A stretch of 64,000 bases of DNA, from NCBI GenBank assembly GCA_963556495.2, contig OY747712.1, forward strand, positions 9,804,081-9,868,080. The letters are read 5' to 3'. The notes under the pieces are model-generated. The model worked only from the letters and a program-made list of their open reading frames with translations, was not told the DNA's origin and searched no databases. This DNA comes from Valencia hispanica. Lineage: Eukaryota > Chordata > Actinopteri > Cyprinodontiformes > Valenciidae. The position numbers and the translations under genes were made by a program. Positions 23,175 to 36,149 of this stretch are shown here, piece after piece (position 1 is the first letter of the stretch; each line of letters begins with the position of its first letter).

Positions 23175-23260
23175 ATGGCAGCATCTGCATCAAGGCCAAC
23201 GCGCAGTCGTGTGGGGAATGCATCCAGGTGTCCGAGACGTGCGGATGGTGCACGGACGAA
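23175..23260 (+). CDS. itgb1: itgb1 exon: PSI domain
   Basis: Acceptor TTTCAG, donor GACGAA|GTGAGT. Residues 23-51, including CIKANAQSCGECIQ and CGWC. Cysteines 27, 35, 38, 45 and 48 match the PSI (plexin-semaphorin-integrin) knot, which braces the integrin headpiece. Enters in phase 1 and leaves in phase 0. Confidence 0.97.
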
Positions 23261-23532
23261 GTGAGTTCAATCCCCGAAACAGTCATGGGAGCGAAACATA
23301 TCGAGGAAACATCTTTGTTGGCCTCTAAGATGCTTCTTTTTTCTTTGAGCTTTGGTCATGTGTGGTAAAATAAACTTATGATTATCTCTTAAAAGGCCAA
23401 TTCAAACTTATTTAGGACAAGGATTTTTCAAGTTTCCCCACCTACAAAGAATCGACAGGTCTTTAGTTTTTCATCGTAGGTCCACCTCAAATCTGAAAGA
23501 CTGAATCTGCAACGAAAATGACATTGTGTTGT

Positions 23533-23790
23533 TTTAGAAATAATTTGTATTTTATTGCATAAATTAAATATTTTATTCAATAGAAATCTAGAACTTAATG
23601 TTAGGGGCTGAAACCTGTGTTTACACCTGCAGAGGCCAGATGTTCTGGACCGTGTTCCTCCCATATAGAGCTCGAGATCTTTCAGGTTTCTGCGCCATCG
23701 CTGGAGTTTTAGCTCCTTCAAAATATTTTCTGTTGAGTTCAGGTTCTGGAGACCGGTTGGGCCTCCTCCAGAACCTTCCCACCGAGCCTG
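23533..23790 (-). repeat. Tc1-like repeat E copy 2
   Basis: Same as 21763-21995 apart from scattered changes and a small indel near 23612. It runs on with GCCTGGCTGAGTGTTTCTAC, text that resembles antisense Tc1 coding sequence. Lies in itgb1 intron 3. Confidence 0.65.
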
Positions 23791-23914
23791 GCTGAGTGTT
23801 TCTACCGCCGTGCTTCAGTTAGGATGGTGGTGTTGGGATTGTCTGTGTCTTTTTTCCTTTCGTCCTCCAAACATGGGCGAGTGGAGACTCATGACTGCTT
23901 TGTGTTTTTTTTTA

Positions 23915-23985
23915 GAAGAATAGAATAGTCCTGTATTGTCCCACAAGGGGGAAATTCAGCTGCAACGGCAGCAAAGTGACAGGTA
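23915..23985 (-). mobile_element. LINE 3' tail piece
   Basis: GTATTGTCCCACAAGGGGGA plus AATTCAGCTGC is the short tail shared by CR1/Rex1-like fragments here (compare 4141-4200 and 61005-61025). Confidence 0.5.
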
Positions 23986-24017
23986 ACAGAAGCATTTAGT
24001 TTCACGCAATAAAAGTA

Positions 24018-24235
24018 TTAAAAAGTCAAGTTTATTTATACAAACCGCATGACAGCTGACCAGAGCGCTGTACAGAAAGGCGATCATAACATACAACATC
24101 ACATAACAAATATAGAATAAAACTGGGAAAGGTACAGTCAGAATACAGTACAGGAAAATATATAAATAGTAAAAATACAGTCTAAAACACCAAAAACTAT
24201 AAAAGATAATCGGGCTGATTTTGGGCCGATTTCCC
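24018..24235 (-). repeat. LINE-tail-like repeat
   Basis: GTCAAGTTTATTTATACAAA, then GCATGACAGCTGACCAGAGC; a similar block is at 33150-33215. Probably the 3' end of a LINE, family not determined. Confidence 0.5.
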
Positions 24236-24785
24236 CCCCTTCTGACAATACTAGCTATGTCCCGATTATCTTGATGGTTCTACAGATTATTTTATCAGAT
24301 TTTCCCTTGGTGTGAGGTGTGTTAAGAGTGTCCGAACCCGCTCGGAAGAACGTCGGAGCCGCGCCAATCGCGAATTGTAGATATTAAATGTGTTTTAATA
24401 TTTACGATCAGAAATCCTGATGTGTGGATGGAGGACTGAAGCGGTCATGGCGCAGCACAAAGTGAAACTGATGTTGACGGCAGAGATTTCTTTTTTTTCG
24501 TGAATTTTCTGTGAAAATCATTCCAAACACTATCATTGCAATTTCTTCCTGCATATCGTGCGCCATGCTTATTCTGAAGTCTCGTGAGATTTTACAAGAT
24601 TTCCTGTGTTCACAGTCGAGACTCTGGTTGAAAATCTGTTTGTGTGTGATGTCTTTGTCACATCATGGCACACCACACACTATAGGAGCAAAACGGTTAA
24701 ATCTAGGATTTTTTATCTTCATGTTTGTGGTCTATCACATTTTGAAAATCTTATAAGATGTCAAAAAATATTTTGATGTGTACCC
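24236..24785. other. itgb1 intron 3 stretch, decayed transposon-like
   Basis: No exon. Ends with ATGTGTACCCAGCATTA, which looks like an element end, and contains ACACTATAGGAGCAAAACG. No matching left terminus was found. Confidence 0.35.
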
Positions 24786-25250
24786 AGCATTAGTAATGTT
24801 CGGACCGCCTCCGGATTGTTCATGATGCTGCAGCAAGGTTGTTAACTAGATCCTCCAAGTTTTCACATGTCACCCCTTTACTGTTTCAGTTGCAACTACT
24901 TCTCATCCGACACAATACATTTTAAAATTTGGGTTTTAACATATAAAGCTCTGAACAATTCGGCGCCAGTCTACATCACTGACCTTTTGCATCCCTACAT
25001 TCCCAGCAGGTCTTTAAGATCATGTGAACAAGGCCTGCTGGTTTTGAAGCAAACCTAAGGAGAAAAAAACCAAAGGTGACACAGCCTGAGATTCGCCGAG
25101 TCTGAAATTTCTTTCAAAAAAACACGCTCAAAACTCAACTTTTTAAAATTGCTTTTATTTGCTTAGATTTTTTGGTTGTTTTCTTTGTTTTTGTGTGTTT
25201 GTTGTTTGGCTTTACTGTGAAGCACTTTGCTATATAAATAAGATTGTATT
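24786..25250 (+). mobile_element. L2/CR1-like LINE 3' relic
   Basis: The frame reads a decayed HVTPLL..., then TYKALNNSAPVYITDLL and YIPSRSLRS, the region after the RT fingers and palm in L2-like elements (usually TYKALNGLAPxYL). The 3' UTR ends in AAGCACTTTGCTATATAAAT. Confidence 0.7.
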
Positions 25251-27025
25251 TTACTAATTCGAAATTGTGAGATTTGAAATGTGATTTGAAAATGGTTACA
25301 GATGTGGATTGTCTCACCAGGAGTCAGAGAGGGTGTTTGCCCAGGGCACCGAACAGGCTAGGATCGCCCCTGTTACTGTTTTAAATAATGTGGATCCTGC
25401 ATGCTTTCTTTTGGTCTAACTTTAAAGCTTGCCCTTATTCTAGTTATTGAAATTTCTTGTTCTGGAGACCGGCTCATTTATAATGTTTATTTTATTTTTT
25501 ATTATCGGACTTATAATATTAAACATCATGTTCTTGGAAACTAAACGGCGCATTCTTACGGGGTATTGCAGGCTCGGTACTTGCAGCAACACATCCAATC
25601 ACCTCCGTCAACCTCTTCCTGATAGCTGTGATAATGATCCAAACATGCGTTTTATCTGGGCCGTCATGATTGGTCAGCATTAACCTGCATGTCGGCGCGC
25701 ACCAAGTATTCAAATACGTCTTCCACGTCTGCCGACCCCTCGGTTCCTGTTGGATCTTGCCTCGCCGTCGTCACAGATGTGATTTGGGGGGAAAAAAACA
25801 AAAAGCCCACACATGCATCATAAATTTCAGCTCAGCTTGAGTCCAAAATGTTGAGTTTGTGCTGCTTTTACTAAAAAGTTATTTATTACCACAACAGAAC
25901 ACATTTAGGGTGTTTAGGACTGTATTATAATATTCGTTTATTAATCTAATCTTGTGTTATAGTTGGTGTAGAGGGGAGAGGAAGACATTTAACAGTGATT
26001 TATTGAAAGAATTGGGTCAAAGCACTGTTGATGATGTTTTTGTTTTTTACGGAGTTCATTGTCTCATGTTCCTTCTCTGGGTGTTTGCCTTGTGGCGTCC
26101 TTCCTGTTCCTCTTTAGTTCAGACGCTCAACGGCTGTTCTTGTAAAATAACATTTCAGAGGCTTTCTGACTTCATTACAGACTTTGTACCCCACAGGTTA
26201 CTGAGTACATGTTTGTTTAAATTCAGTTTATCTATGCAGCCCCAGTTCGCAACAAATGTCATCTAAAGGCTCTTGACAAAACAAAAGCCGTTTTCAGACA
26301 GAAGTTCTGGAATATTTGCAGAAGTTCCATCCGGTCTTTAACCGGAGTTGTGTTTTAAACACGCCACTTTTTTCCGGAACATTTCCTTTCTGCTGCTTTC
26401 ACACAGCAAGAAATGTACTGGAGGATCCTGATGAATGTCTGGGGTGGGGGGTTGTATGTCGATATGATGTAAACTTAGTGCGGCGGCCGTACATGTCATT
26501 TCCCCAAACAAAGGGATTATTTTAAAGTCGGTTGACGAAACAGCAGATCTACTCGGAGTGCTCGTCTTTGATGTGTGCAATTTTGTGCACATGGAAACGC
26601 TTCAGAGACATCGATGAAGAAGCTGAAAGGAAAATACTGACAGCGTTCCCTGCCCCTCTCCCCTTTTCCCCACCACCCCACACCCCTCCAGCTTTCGCGG
26701 AACATTACCTGACTGTCGGAATGCAAACCCCATACCGCGAAAAGTCCGCTCTTGTTACTAGGTCTTCATCCGTAAAATTACCGGTAAAGGGTATCCGGAC
26801 AAAGTCCGGAAGAGTACTTTCAGACACAAAAGCAAAACAGACGAAGTCAGGAAAATTACAGTTTTTCATGGCCTGTTTGAAATGGGCTAGAGTTGTCATA
26901 ATACAGTCCAGTCAAATTCATAATGCCAAACCATAAATAAAAACAAACAAAACAAAAAATGTCCGTATAAGGAAGAGCAGCTGATTGCATCAAGCCATCA
27001 TCTCCGCAGTAATCCCTCCTCCTTG
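25251..27025 (+). other. itgb1 intron 3 stretch, no gene seen
   Basis: No exon recognised. About 26300-26860 carries TTTTCAGACAGAAGTTCTGG near one end and ACTTTCAGACACAAAAGC near the other, but in the same orientation, so it was not called as a TIR element. CpG-containing sequence near 25540-25740 has no repeat partner here. Confidence 0.35.
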
Positions 27026-27560
27026 GCGAGCAAGTGGTGGTAGTGGAGGCAATTCCCCTCCAGGACAGCAGGGGGTGCAGACCTTTTCTGGCTGGTCCGC
27101 CAACCATTGCAGTGACGTTTCTGGTCGACGACAGTTTATTTACTTTAGCTTGTAAACGCATTTCCATTCAAGGAGCAATGGCCAACAGAGAGCGAGTTTT
27201 GATTGAGCTGGAAAGCTTTTTTACTAGAAGTGCAGCTCACTGAATACTCTAAAAACGCATGTAAACAAACACAGCGTCTGTTTTGTTGTTCTCTACACCT
27301 CCTGGTGTTCAAAATCGCCAAAAGACCAGATTAGATAAACTGGCCTTGCAATATAAAGCATCTAGTGCCCAAAAGCTGCATTGGCTACTAATTACATTGA
27401 CTATAAAGCACCGTTGTGGTGAAATGATCTTGGGCTGACCAATCACAGACGTGCGCTCTCCGTTGCATTTGACGAATAGTTAAAAAATCGGGCTCTACTC
27501 CGTGCGTCCTGACGTGGCTGTTGGAGAGTCCTTGTATCAACGGATAATGGCGCTTAAGTT
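27026..27560. mobile_element. Harbinger-like family F copy, truncated
   Basis: About 90% alike to 36790-37270 by eye: CAACCATTGCAGTGACGT, GCAATGGCC(AA/GA)CAGAGAGCGA, CTCTACACCTCCTGGTGTTC. It lacks the AGCCTAGTTTATACT ends seen on the second copy. A short frame (about 27177-27243) reads MANRERVLIELESFFTRS, possibly the start of an element protein. Confidence 0.65.
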
Positions 27561-28016
27561 TCTTCTAATCCAGTCCCTGTGCCCTCAAATTTACAAGCTA
27601 CCAAAAACCTGAGACAAAAAAAGCAACAAAAGAAATTCATTTTTTTGCTATATCCTAATACATTAAAACTTTTATCCCTGTTGTGGGCTGATGTACAATT
27701 GTTTTGTACTTTTGCCTGTTGTATTTTGGACTTGGTGAGCTCCACGACTGGTTTGTGTTTCCACAAATCCACATGTTCTGGCTAAATTATTTTTCCTCCC
27801 TAACTGAATAAATCAAAGGTTGGATTTTTTTTTTTACATGTTTGCATGAGATCTGCCTTCTGCAATAGCAGATGAATTTATTTCCAAAGCTTTTTGTGTA
27901 CATGTGCAACGCCAGCAGAGCCCATACATGTCTTCTTGTATTGTGGGTTCTTCAGAGACAACTTCGGCACGTCGTATCTGGAATATTCCCCTAACGGCGT
28001 GTTTGCTTTCTTGCAG

Positions 28017-28224
28017 AACTTTGTAACCGTTGGCGTGCCCAAGTCGGCCCGCTGCGACGACCTGCAGTCCCTAAAGGATAGAAAGTGTGAACACGTTGAA
28101 AACCCTCGCGGAGCCGTCACCATTGAAGAGAACAAACCAGTCACAGTTCGCGGGACGGTGAAACTGAAGCCTGAGCAGATAACCCAGATCCAGCCTCAGA
28201 AACTCACCCTGAAACTCAGATCTC
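28017..28224 (+). CDS. itgb1: itgb1 exon: end of PSI, hybrid domain start
   Basis: Acceptor TTGCAG, donor TCTC|GTAATG. Residues 52-120 plus one base of Arg121. Contains SARCDDL (C64, C75), VENPRG and the strand KPEQITQIQPQKLTLKLR, highly like human beta-1. Human residues before NPRG and the NVTNRS glycosylation site differ: here the matching stretch is NKPVTVRG, with no N-X-S/T. The junction gives S-R-E-P where human has S-G-E-P. Confidence 0.97.
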
Positions 28225-28383
28225 GTAATGATTTTGTCACTTTCTGTTCTTATAAATAAAATCCAGAAATGTGTAAACTTTGCTAATTCCTGAGGTGTCG
28301 AGGGCCGAGTTTTTCTCTTTGACTTGTAAAGCGCTGAGCAGCAGATTTTCAATGCACTCTGTTTTTGTTTTTTTCCTCTTCAG

Positions 28384-28554
28384 GTGAGCCTCAGTCCTTT
28401 CGGCTGAAATTTAAGCGTGCTGAGGACTACCCAATTGATCTGTACTACCTTATGGACCTCTCCTACTCCATGGCGGACGACTTGAAAAATGTTAAGAACC
28501 TTGGCACTCAACTCATGAATGAAATGCGGGAAATCACCTCGGACTTCAGAATCG
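28384..28554 (+). CDS. itgb1: itgb1 exon: start of beta-I domain with MIDAS
   Basis: Acceptor CTTCAG, donor ATCG|GTGAGT; phase 1 in and out. Residues 121-177, with [19 protein letters not shown]145, S147 and S149 form the DxSxS metal site (MIDAS) that binds the ligand acid through Mg2+. D152 and D153 are placed for the adjacent ADMIDAS. All present, so ligand binding is expected. Confidence 0.98.
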
Positions 28555-29181
28555 GTGAGTGGGAAACTCTGTGGGGGGAAAAGTAGAAAATCTTATTCCC
28601 AGGCTGGGATTGATATTGGGGGGGCAGAAAAGGGGAGTATAGAAAAATATTTGTTTCCAGACTTTGTCCTAATCTCCTAAATAAAGGATGGGTGGTCTTG
28701 GTATTGGAGCCATGAATAGCTAAATTTCCTCTGTAGTTTTGAGCAAATCCTTTTGTTCTTTTTTGAGGTTTTTGCCTTTCAATTACAAAAACTTTAACTA
28801 CTAGTTTTTCCTCATTTTCTTTCACTGTTTGGTCTTTTTTTTCCCGTTTGCCTGATGTTATTTATTGCGATGCTCCTCGTCTCCTAGTTATCTTTAGGCA
28901 ACAAAATGACTTTGATTCGATTTATCGAAATTTCCATCTACGAAGGTTGAATTTTTTGAACATCGAGAATAGGCCTATCACAATAAACAATAAATTAATT
29001 AGTCGCATGATGAATTCAAATACATTTCCAATTGCATGCTTGTTTTTCCTCGCCTGTCTCCTTTATTCTACTCGGGACTGGATGAAAAAAGGCATTTATG
29101 TTCCATATATCTGTAGTGGCAGAGTAAAATGGAACGCCTTTTTAAAAATTTATTATTCAAATGGAGTGTTTTTGTTGTTAG

Positions 29182-29251
29182 TTGGCTCAGGTAAGAAAAA
29201 CAGGCAAAACTACCAGTTGGGAGTTTTGCCTGTTTTTCTTATTTGAGCCAA
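29182..29251. repeat. 30-bp arm hairpin
   Basis: Arms 29182-29211 and 29222-29251 with a 10-base loop; 28 of 30 positions are complementary, and the other two would be G-U pairs in RNA. Core TAAGAAAAACAGGCAAAACT. Confidence 0.9.
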
Positions 29252-29379
29252 GTGATTAATATTTTTGAAGGGTAATTTTTTATAGAGTTCAGTTTATTTT
29301 AATTCTTGTTTTCATTTTTTTGTCAGTTTATGATGGATATTAAAAATGTTGCAGTAGTGAAAGTTCGTTGATAGTTTAG

Positions 29380-29565
29380 AGCAGGGGTGTCCTGCAACAT
29401 GTAGATGTGTTCCTGGTCCAAAACACCTGAATCAAATGGTTAAATTGCCTCCTCAGTAGGCAGTTAGATCTAATTATTTGATTCAGGTATGTTGAAATAG
29501 AAACATGTCTAAAAGTCTCCGTGACACCGTTGCCCTCGAGGACTGGAGTTTTGACACCAGGGAGT
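29380..29565. mobile_element. Short MITE family D copy 2
   Basis: Begins AGAGCAGGGGTGTC and ends CTCGAGGACTGGAGTTTTGA plus CACC; same layout as 21485-21677, with ACACCTGAATCAAATGG inside. Confidence 0.6.
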
Positions 29566-30640
29566 ACACTACTTGGCTGGTTTGAGTCTTACCTAAAGAA
29601 CAGGGACTTCTATGTTTCAATAGGAAACTTTTCATCAGAACGAACAGAAATCACATGTGGGGTGCCCCAGGGCTCCATCCTGGGGCCCCTCTTATTTAAT
29701 ATCTACATGCTCCCACTAGCCAAGATTATAGCAACCAATAAGATTAGCTACCATAACTACGCGGATGACACTCAGCTCTACATTACAATGTCACCAGGTG
29801 ACTCTGAACCCATTCAAACCCTAAGTAAATGCATTGACCAAATAAATGGATGGATGTGCCATAAATTTCTCCAGCTGAAAAGAAAAAAAACTGAATTGAT
29901 TATTTTTGGACCCAAGGAGGAACGATCAAGAGTCGGCACACAGCTTCAGTTAATACAGCTAGAAACTACTGATCAGGCTTGAAACCTAGGTGTAGTAATG
30001 GACTCAGACCTGAACCTCCAGGGTCACATAAAGGCAATAACAAGGTCAGCCTTCTATCTCCTGAAGAACATTTCTAGGATTAAAGGACTAATGTTGCAAC
30101 AGGACCTAGAAAAACCCATCCATGCATTTATCTTTAGTCGGATTGATTACTGCAACAGGGTCTTCAAAGGTTTGCCTAAAAAGTCAATCAGACAGCTGCA
30201 GCTGATCCAGAATGCTGCTGCTCGTGTTCCTCACTAGAACCAGGAAAGTAGAGCACATCACCCCAGTTCTAAAGTCCTTACACTGGCTCCCTGTAGCTCA
30301 GAGAATAGACTTCTAAAAACTCCAACTAGTTTATAAATAATTACATGGCTTAGCACCAAAGTAAGTTGAAGACATGTTGTCACAGTACCAACCACCAAGA
30401 CCACTCAGGTCCTCCAACTCCAGCCTACTAAATATCCCTAGACTCAGAACTAAACATGCTCTCTTGCTTTATTGTTTATCATGTGTAATTTGCGTTTCTT
30501 TTCCAATGTTATATTCCATGTTATATTCCATGTTTTTTGTTTTTTTTAAATCACCAAATCATGTAAAGCACCTTGAATTACCCTGCTGTTGAAAGTGTGC
30601 TATACAAATAAAATTGCCTTGCCTTACCTGCATTATTACC
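29560..30640 (+). mobile_element. LINE fragment (L2/CR1-like) with RT palm and 3' end
   Basis: The frame reads [36 protein letters not shown] (RT motif B) and [10 protein letters not shown] (catalytic motif C), with a stop at 29980. It then continues LGVVMDSDLNLQGHIKAI to LQLIQNAAARV with a further break at 30235. Motif A and everything upstream are missing. The 3' UTR ends TACAAATAAAATTGCCTTGC. The inverted copy at 37440-39690 is the same family. Confidence 0.85.
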
Positions 30641-31177
30641 ACATTAGTTGAAAATGGTCTAAAACCGACAATATTATTGTTTATCACAATAATTTCTGGG
30701 GCAAATTTATCATCCAGCAAAATGTGTTATTGTGACAGGCCTAATCGAGAATATAAAAAATTTTCACCAATGCACCTCTTGGCCTTCCATCATGTTTTAC
30801 AGCGTGTATTTATTTGGACTTTGAATTCAGGTCAAATCAAGAGAATGGATGATTGAAATAAAAGCAAGTTTGAAAGGATATTTTCTGTCATTTATAATTT
30901 ATTTTTAATAATAGAAACTGAGGGGGGGAATCGAATTTGGCCTGACGAAAATAGATTTTATATTTAATCCACAGCCATTACCCTCCTTTAATGTTCCCCA
31001 AACACCAATGTCATGTTCAACTTTAAATCAAAAATAACCTTCTGATATCTTGAAATAGTACCAAGGAATCTTGAATATTGACAAAAATCCTGATTTTTGT
31101 TTTATATTGTGATGTATATCGATATCGACTTACACGAATTATATTATCAGGATAGATTTGGGTTTTTTGGGGGGGGG

Positions 31178-31199
31178 GTTCTTATTGCCCAGCCCTAGG
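31178..31199 (-). repeat. Family B-like repeat end
   Basis: TTATTGCCCAGCCCTAGG is the inverted terminus of repeat family B. The rest of the copy (from about 30960) is decayed. Confidence 0.5.
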
Positions 31200-31318
31200 T
31201 TCATTCAAAGATTTCATCTTGAAATTTCACTCAAAAGCCAACATCCTTAACTTTTAGTGAGTAGCTTATCTGAAGTCCTTGCTAAGGTAATCATCTTTTT
31301 TTAAAACCCCTTTTTAAG

Positions 31319-31557
31319 GTTTCGGGTCGTTTGTTGAGAAGACGGTCATGCCCTACATTAGCACCACACCAGCCAGGCTGCTGAACCCCTGCACTCGTGA
31401 CCAAAACTGCACCAGCCCATTCAGCTACAAGAACGTCCTGAAACTGACCCAGGACGGAGACGAATTCAACCGCCTGGTGAGCCAGCAGCAGATCTCTGGC
31501 AACCTGGACTCTCCAGAGGGCGGGTTTGATGCCATCATGCAGGTGGCGGTGTGCGAG
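31319..31557 (+). CDS. itgb1: itgb1 exon: beta-I domain, specificity loop
   Basis: Acceptor TTTAAG, donor GCGAG|GTGAGA. Residues 178-257, starting [16 protein letters not shown]202 and C208 bracket the specificity-determining loop (CTRDQNC). N207-C-T is an N-glycosylation site also present in human. E244 in DSPEGGFDA is the metal-coordinating Glu. Ends VAVCE, where human has VAVCG. Confidence 0.98.
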
Positions 31558-31656
31558 GTGAGAGTTTCTTTTTTTTTACTGCCGCTGTTCAGTCAGGAGG
31601 CGTTTTGTGGAGCCTCTGCTTTGACGAGGAAGAGCTTTGCTTTGTTTTGGTCACAG

Positions 31657-31812
31657 AAGGAGATCGGCTGGAGGAACGTCACCCGTCTGCTTGTGTTCTC
31701 CACCGACGCCGGTTTCCACTTCGCGGGAGACGGAAAACTGGGTGGGATCGTCCTGCCCAACGACGGGAAGTGTCATCTGGAGAACAACATGTACACAATG
31801 AGCCACTACTAT
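31657..31812 (+). CDS. itgb1: itgb1 exon: beta-I domain core
   Basis: Acceptor TCACAG, donor CTAT|GTAAGA, 52 codons in phase 0. Residues 258-309: [19 protein letters not shown] and the [18 protein letters not shown] stretch, almost the same as human. N264-V-T is a conserved glycosylation site. Confidence 0.98.
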
Positions 31813-31894
31813 GTAAGACGTCTTATTTGAATTGCATCCAAGCCTGTCCTCCTGGACACATCACTCTGAATATTTTATATCTGTGTTGTTGCAG

Positions 31895-31990
31895 GACTAC
31901 CCCTCCATCGCTCATCTGGTTCAGAAACTAAGTGACCACAACATCCAGACAATCTTTGCTGTAACTGAAGACTTCCAGCAGGTCTACAAG
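31895..31990 (+). CDS. itgb1: itgb1 exon: beta-I domain
   Basis: Acceptor TTGCAG, donor ACAAG|GTAAAC, 32 codons. Residues 310-341, [18 protein letters not shown] then [14 protein letters not shown]. Only an 82-bp intron separates it from the exon before. Confidence 0.98.
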
Positions 31991-32021
31991 GTAAACTTTC
32001 AGCAGTTTTACTAAAACCTAA

Positions 32022-34075
<2,054 letters not shown>

Positions 34076-34216
34076 TCTTTGTCCTCTGAGGTCATTCTTG
34101 AGAACAGTAAGCTGCCGGAGGGAGTTTCTCTTTCCTACAAGTCCATCTGCAAGAACAACGTGGTTGGAACGGGAGAAAACGGCCGGAAGTGTTCCAACAT
34201 CTCCATTGGAGACGAG
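34076..34216 (+). CDS. itgb1: itgb1 exon: hybrid domain, second part
   Basis: Acceptor TTGTCAG, donor GACGAG|GTAAAC, 47 codons. Residues 372-418, [20 protein letters not shown] through [16 protein letters not shown]412-I-S is a glycosylation site also present in human. Confidence 0.97.
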
Positions 34217-34326
34217 GTAAACGAGGAAAAGGAATCTGCGGAGAAGCCTGGTCACAAAACCTTTTAATTGTGTGGAATCTGTGTTGCTGGCCATCAAGTG
34301 TGCCCCCTTTTTATCTGGTTATTCAG

Positions 34327-34529
34327 GTCCATTTCGAGATTGCCGTAGAATCCCAGAAGTGTCCAGCTCCTGGGAAGCGGGAGATCATTACGATCAAACC
34401 TCTGGGCTTCAATGAGGAGGTGACGGTAGTTCTGGATTTCATCTGTGACTGTGAATGTGCTGCAAAAGGAGAGCCCAACAGCCAGAAGTGTTCTCAAGGT
34501 AGCGGGAGCTTCGAGTGCGGAGCCTGCAA
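34327..34529 (+). CDS. itgb1: itgb1 exon: hybrid end and I-EGF1 start
   Basis: Acceptor ATTCAG, donor TGCAA|GTGAGG, leaving phase 2. Residues 419-485: IKPLGFNEEVTVVLDFIC, then DCEC and FECGAC, the first cysteine-rich I-EGF unit. A frame reader that ignores splicing meets a stop one codon later. Confidence 0.97.
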
Positions 34530-34560
34530 GTGAGGAATCCTCCTTTTTATATTGTTTTTT

Positions 34561-35020
34561 ACGGAAGCCCTAAAGGGTCATACATATATACATTTTATTT
34601 CCCCCGTTTTCTCGTGATAACGAGATAATTTTCCTCCGTTTTCTCGTGATAACGAGTTTGAGACTTGACTTTTCAAATGAATGACTACATCAAGGTCACT
34701 TAGATTGCGCCTAGGATAAAGATGAAGCCTTGCTAACCGTCTTCTTGGATGACGGACACTAATGTGTACATTATCTGTCATAGCAAAGCATAAAGCTATT
34801 TCAGCCTGTGTCGGGCCTTGATTGAAAAGATGTGTGCTCCTCTGACATTGCTACACTGAATGACGTTTCCTGCAGTGATTTAACAGACAATATCGTTTTG
34901 TTTTCTTGGTATCTGAAATTATCTTGTTATCACGGGAAAACGGAGGAAAATTATCTCGGTATCACGAGAAAACGGGGGCAATAAAATGTATGTATGTATG
35001 ACCCTTTAGGGCTTCCATAG
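34561..35020. mobile_element. 460-bp element with long inverted ends
   Basis: Ends GGAAGCCCTAAAGGGTCATA and TATGACCCTTTAGGGCTTCC, continuing inverted for about 36 bp with small differences. Next inside, CGTTTTCTCGTGATAACGAG occurs twice on the left and TATCACGAGAAAACGG once on the right. A minus-strand frame (34781-34578) reads SVRHPRRRLARLHLYPRRNL, unrecognised. The element starts 31 bp after the exon donor. Target duplication unclear. Confidence 0.8.
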
Positions 35021-35723
35021 TTTTGTTCTGTTTGCAAAACATTTCCAAACTACAGCTTTGACTCTTGGGCCATGTACACACGTAGCTGGGTTTTTGTTTT
35101 TTTTAAAGAATATTCTCTATTCTATTCAAATATGTAACAGAAACAGAAATCGCATAAGTTTTGTTAAGCACATTAAAAGACATGCCAAACCTGTAGGGGG
35201 CAGTAGTTCCCCCCCCAAATCCCATCCACTAAGAGTAACTTTCTAACTTCTACACAGAGCAGTAATTGAGCTTATAAAAAGAAGCAATTAAAAAGCGCTT
35301 GGACAATCGATGATGCCAACACATCTCCGAGGGCATAAATGCCGTTTCTGAGTGTAAACACAGATCGTACATGTGATGCTGGCACATTTATGTCGCGGAA
35401 AGTGACGTTGAGAAGCCTAAAACTCCGGTTATTTCTGTCCACAAGCAAACGCTTTAAACGGAGAGAACGCAAATCTTTGGTTGGAGTTTTCAGAAAGAAT
35501 TGTTCTGGTGCCGTGAATCTGCGTTTTCGTAGAAAAATATGTTCGTTTTGCGAGACTTAATCCATCTTGCATTCAAGAACTTCAAAACAAAACCCAGATC
35601 ATGTGTGTGAGTTGGACCTACCTATCAGCTGTCTCCGGTGCCCATCTCTGATTATAAACTTTTAAATCGTGTGGACAAGGCATAAAACTGAACCATAAAT
35701 TAACCTTCATGTTTTTGCTTCAG
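35021..35723 (+). other. itgb1 intron 11, remaining part
   Basis: No exon or clear repeat pair. A C-tract lies at about 35211-35218. Confidence 0.4.
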
Positions 35724-35962
35724 GTGTAACGATGGACGCATCGGGCAGACTTGCGAGTGCAGCAAGGATGAAGTCAGGACAGAGGACCTGGACGCCAACT
35801 GCCGAAGAGACAACGGCACGGACATCTGCAGCAACAACGGCGACTGCGTCTGTGGCACCTGCGAATGCAAGAAGCGGGATAATCCTGCGGAGGTTTACAG
35901 CGGCCAGTTCTGCGAATGTGACAACTTCAACTGTGACCGCTCCAACAACAAGCTCTGTGGAG
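35724..35962 (+). CDS. itgb1: itgb1 exon: I-EGF1 end, I-EGF2, start of I-EGF3
   Basis: Acceptor CTTCAG, donor GGAG|GTCAGG; phase 2 in, phase 1 out. Residues 486-565 with [46 protein letters not shown] and LCGG: regular I-EGF cysteine spacing. These modules form the lower leg that bends and extends. Confidence 0.97.
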
Positions 35963-36149
35963 GTCAGGACTGCAGCGTAGATACGCTGTATGTAAACCAT
36001 ATCGGTGTTTATACAGCGCCTGATGAAAGGTTTCTTCTGTTTTTGCTCTTTTGAACCATTTGAAATGATTCAGATCTTTAAAAATATATTGTTTTAATAC
36101 AAAAATATTTTTTTTTAGATTATATTAAAAGAAAACAACAATTAAAACC

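Larger units (their letters stand above)
28970..30743. mobile_element. hAT-like element with perfect 8-bp target duplication
   Basis: Ends TAGGCCTATCACAATAA and TTATTGTGACAGGCCTA, inverted with one mismatch. The same octamer ATCGAGAA flanks both sides (28962-28969, 30744-30751). It contains a long hairpin (29182-29251), a family D MITE and a LINE fragment, all nested. No hAT transposase. Lies in itgb1 intron 5. Confidence 0.88.

Noticed and set aside
26300..26860. Possible TIR element bounded by TTTTCAGACA motifs
   Set aside because: The motifs are in the same orientation, not inverted, and no target duplication was found.
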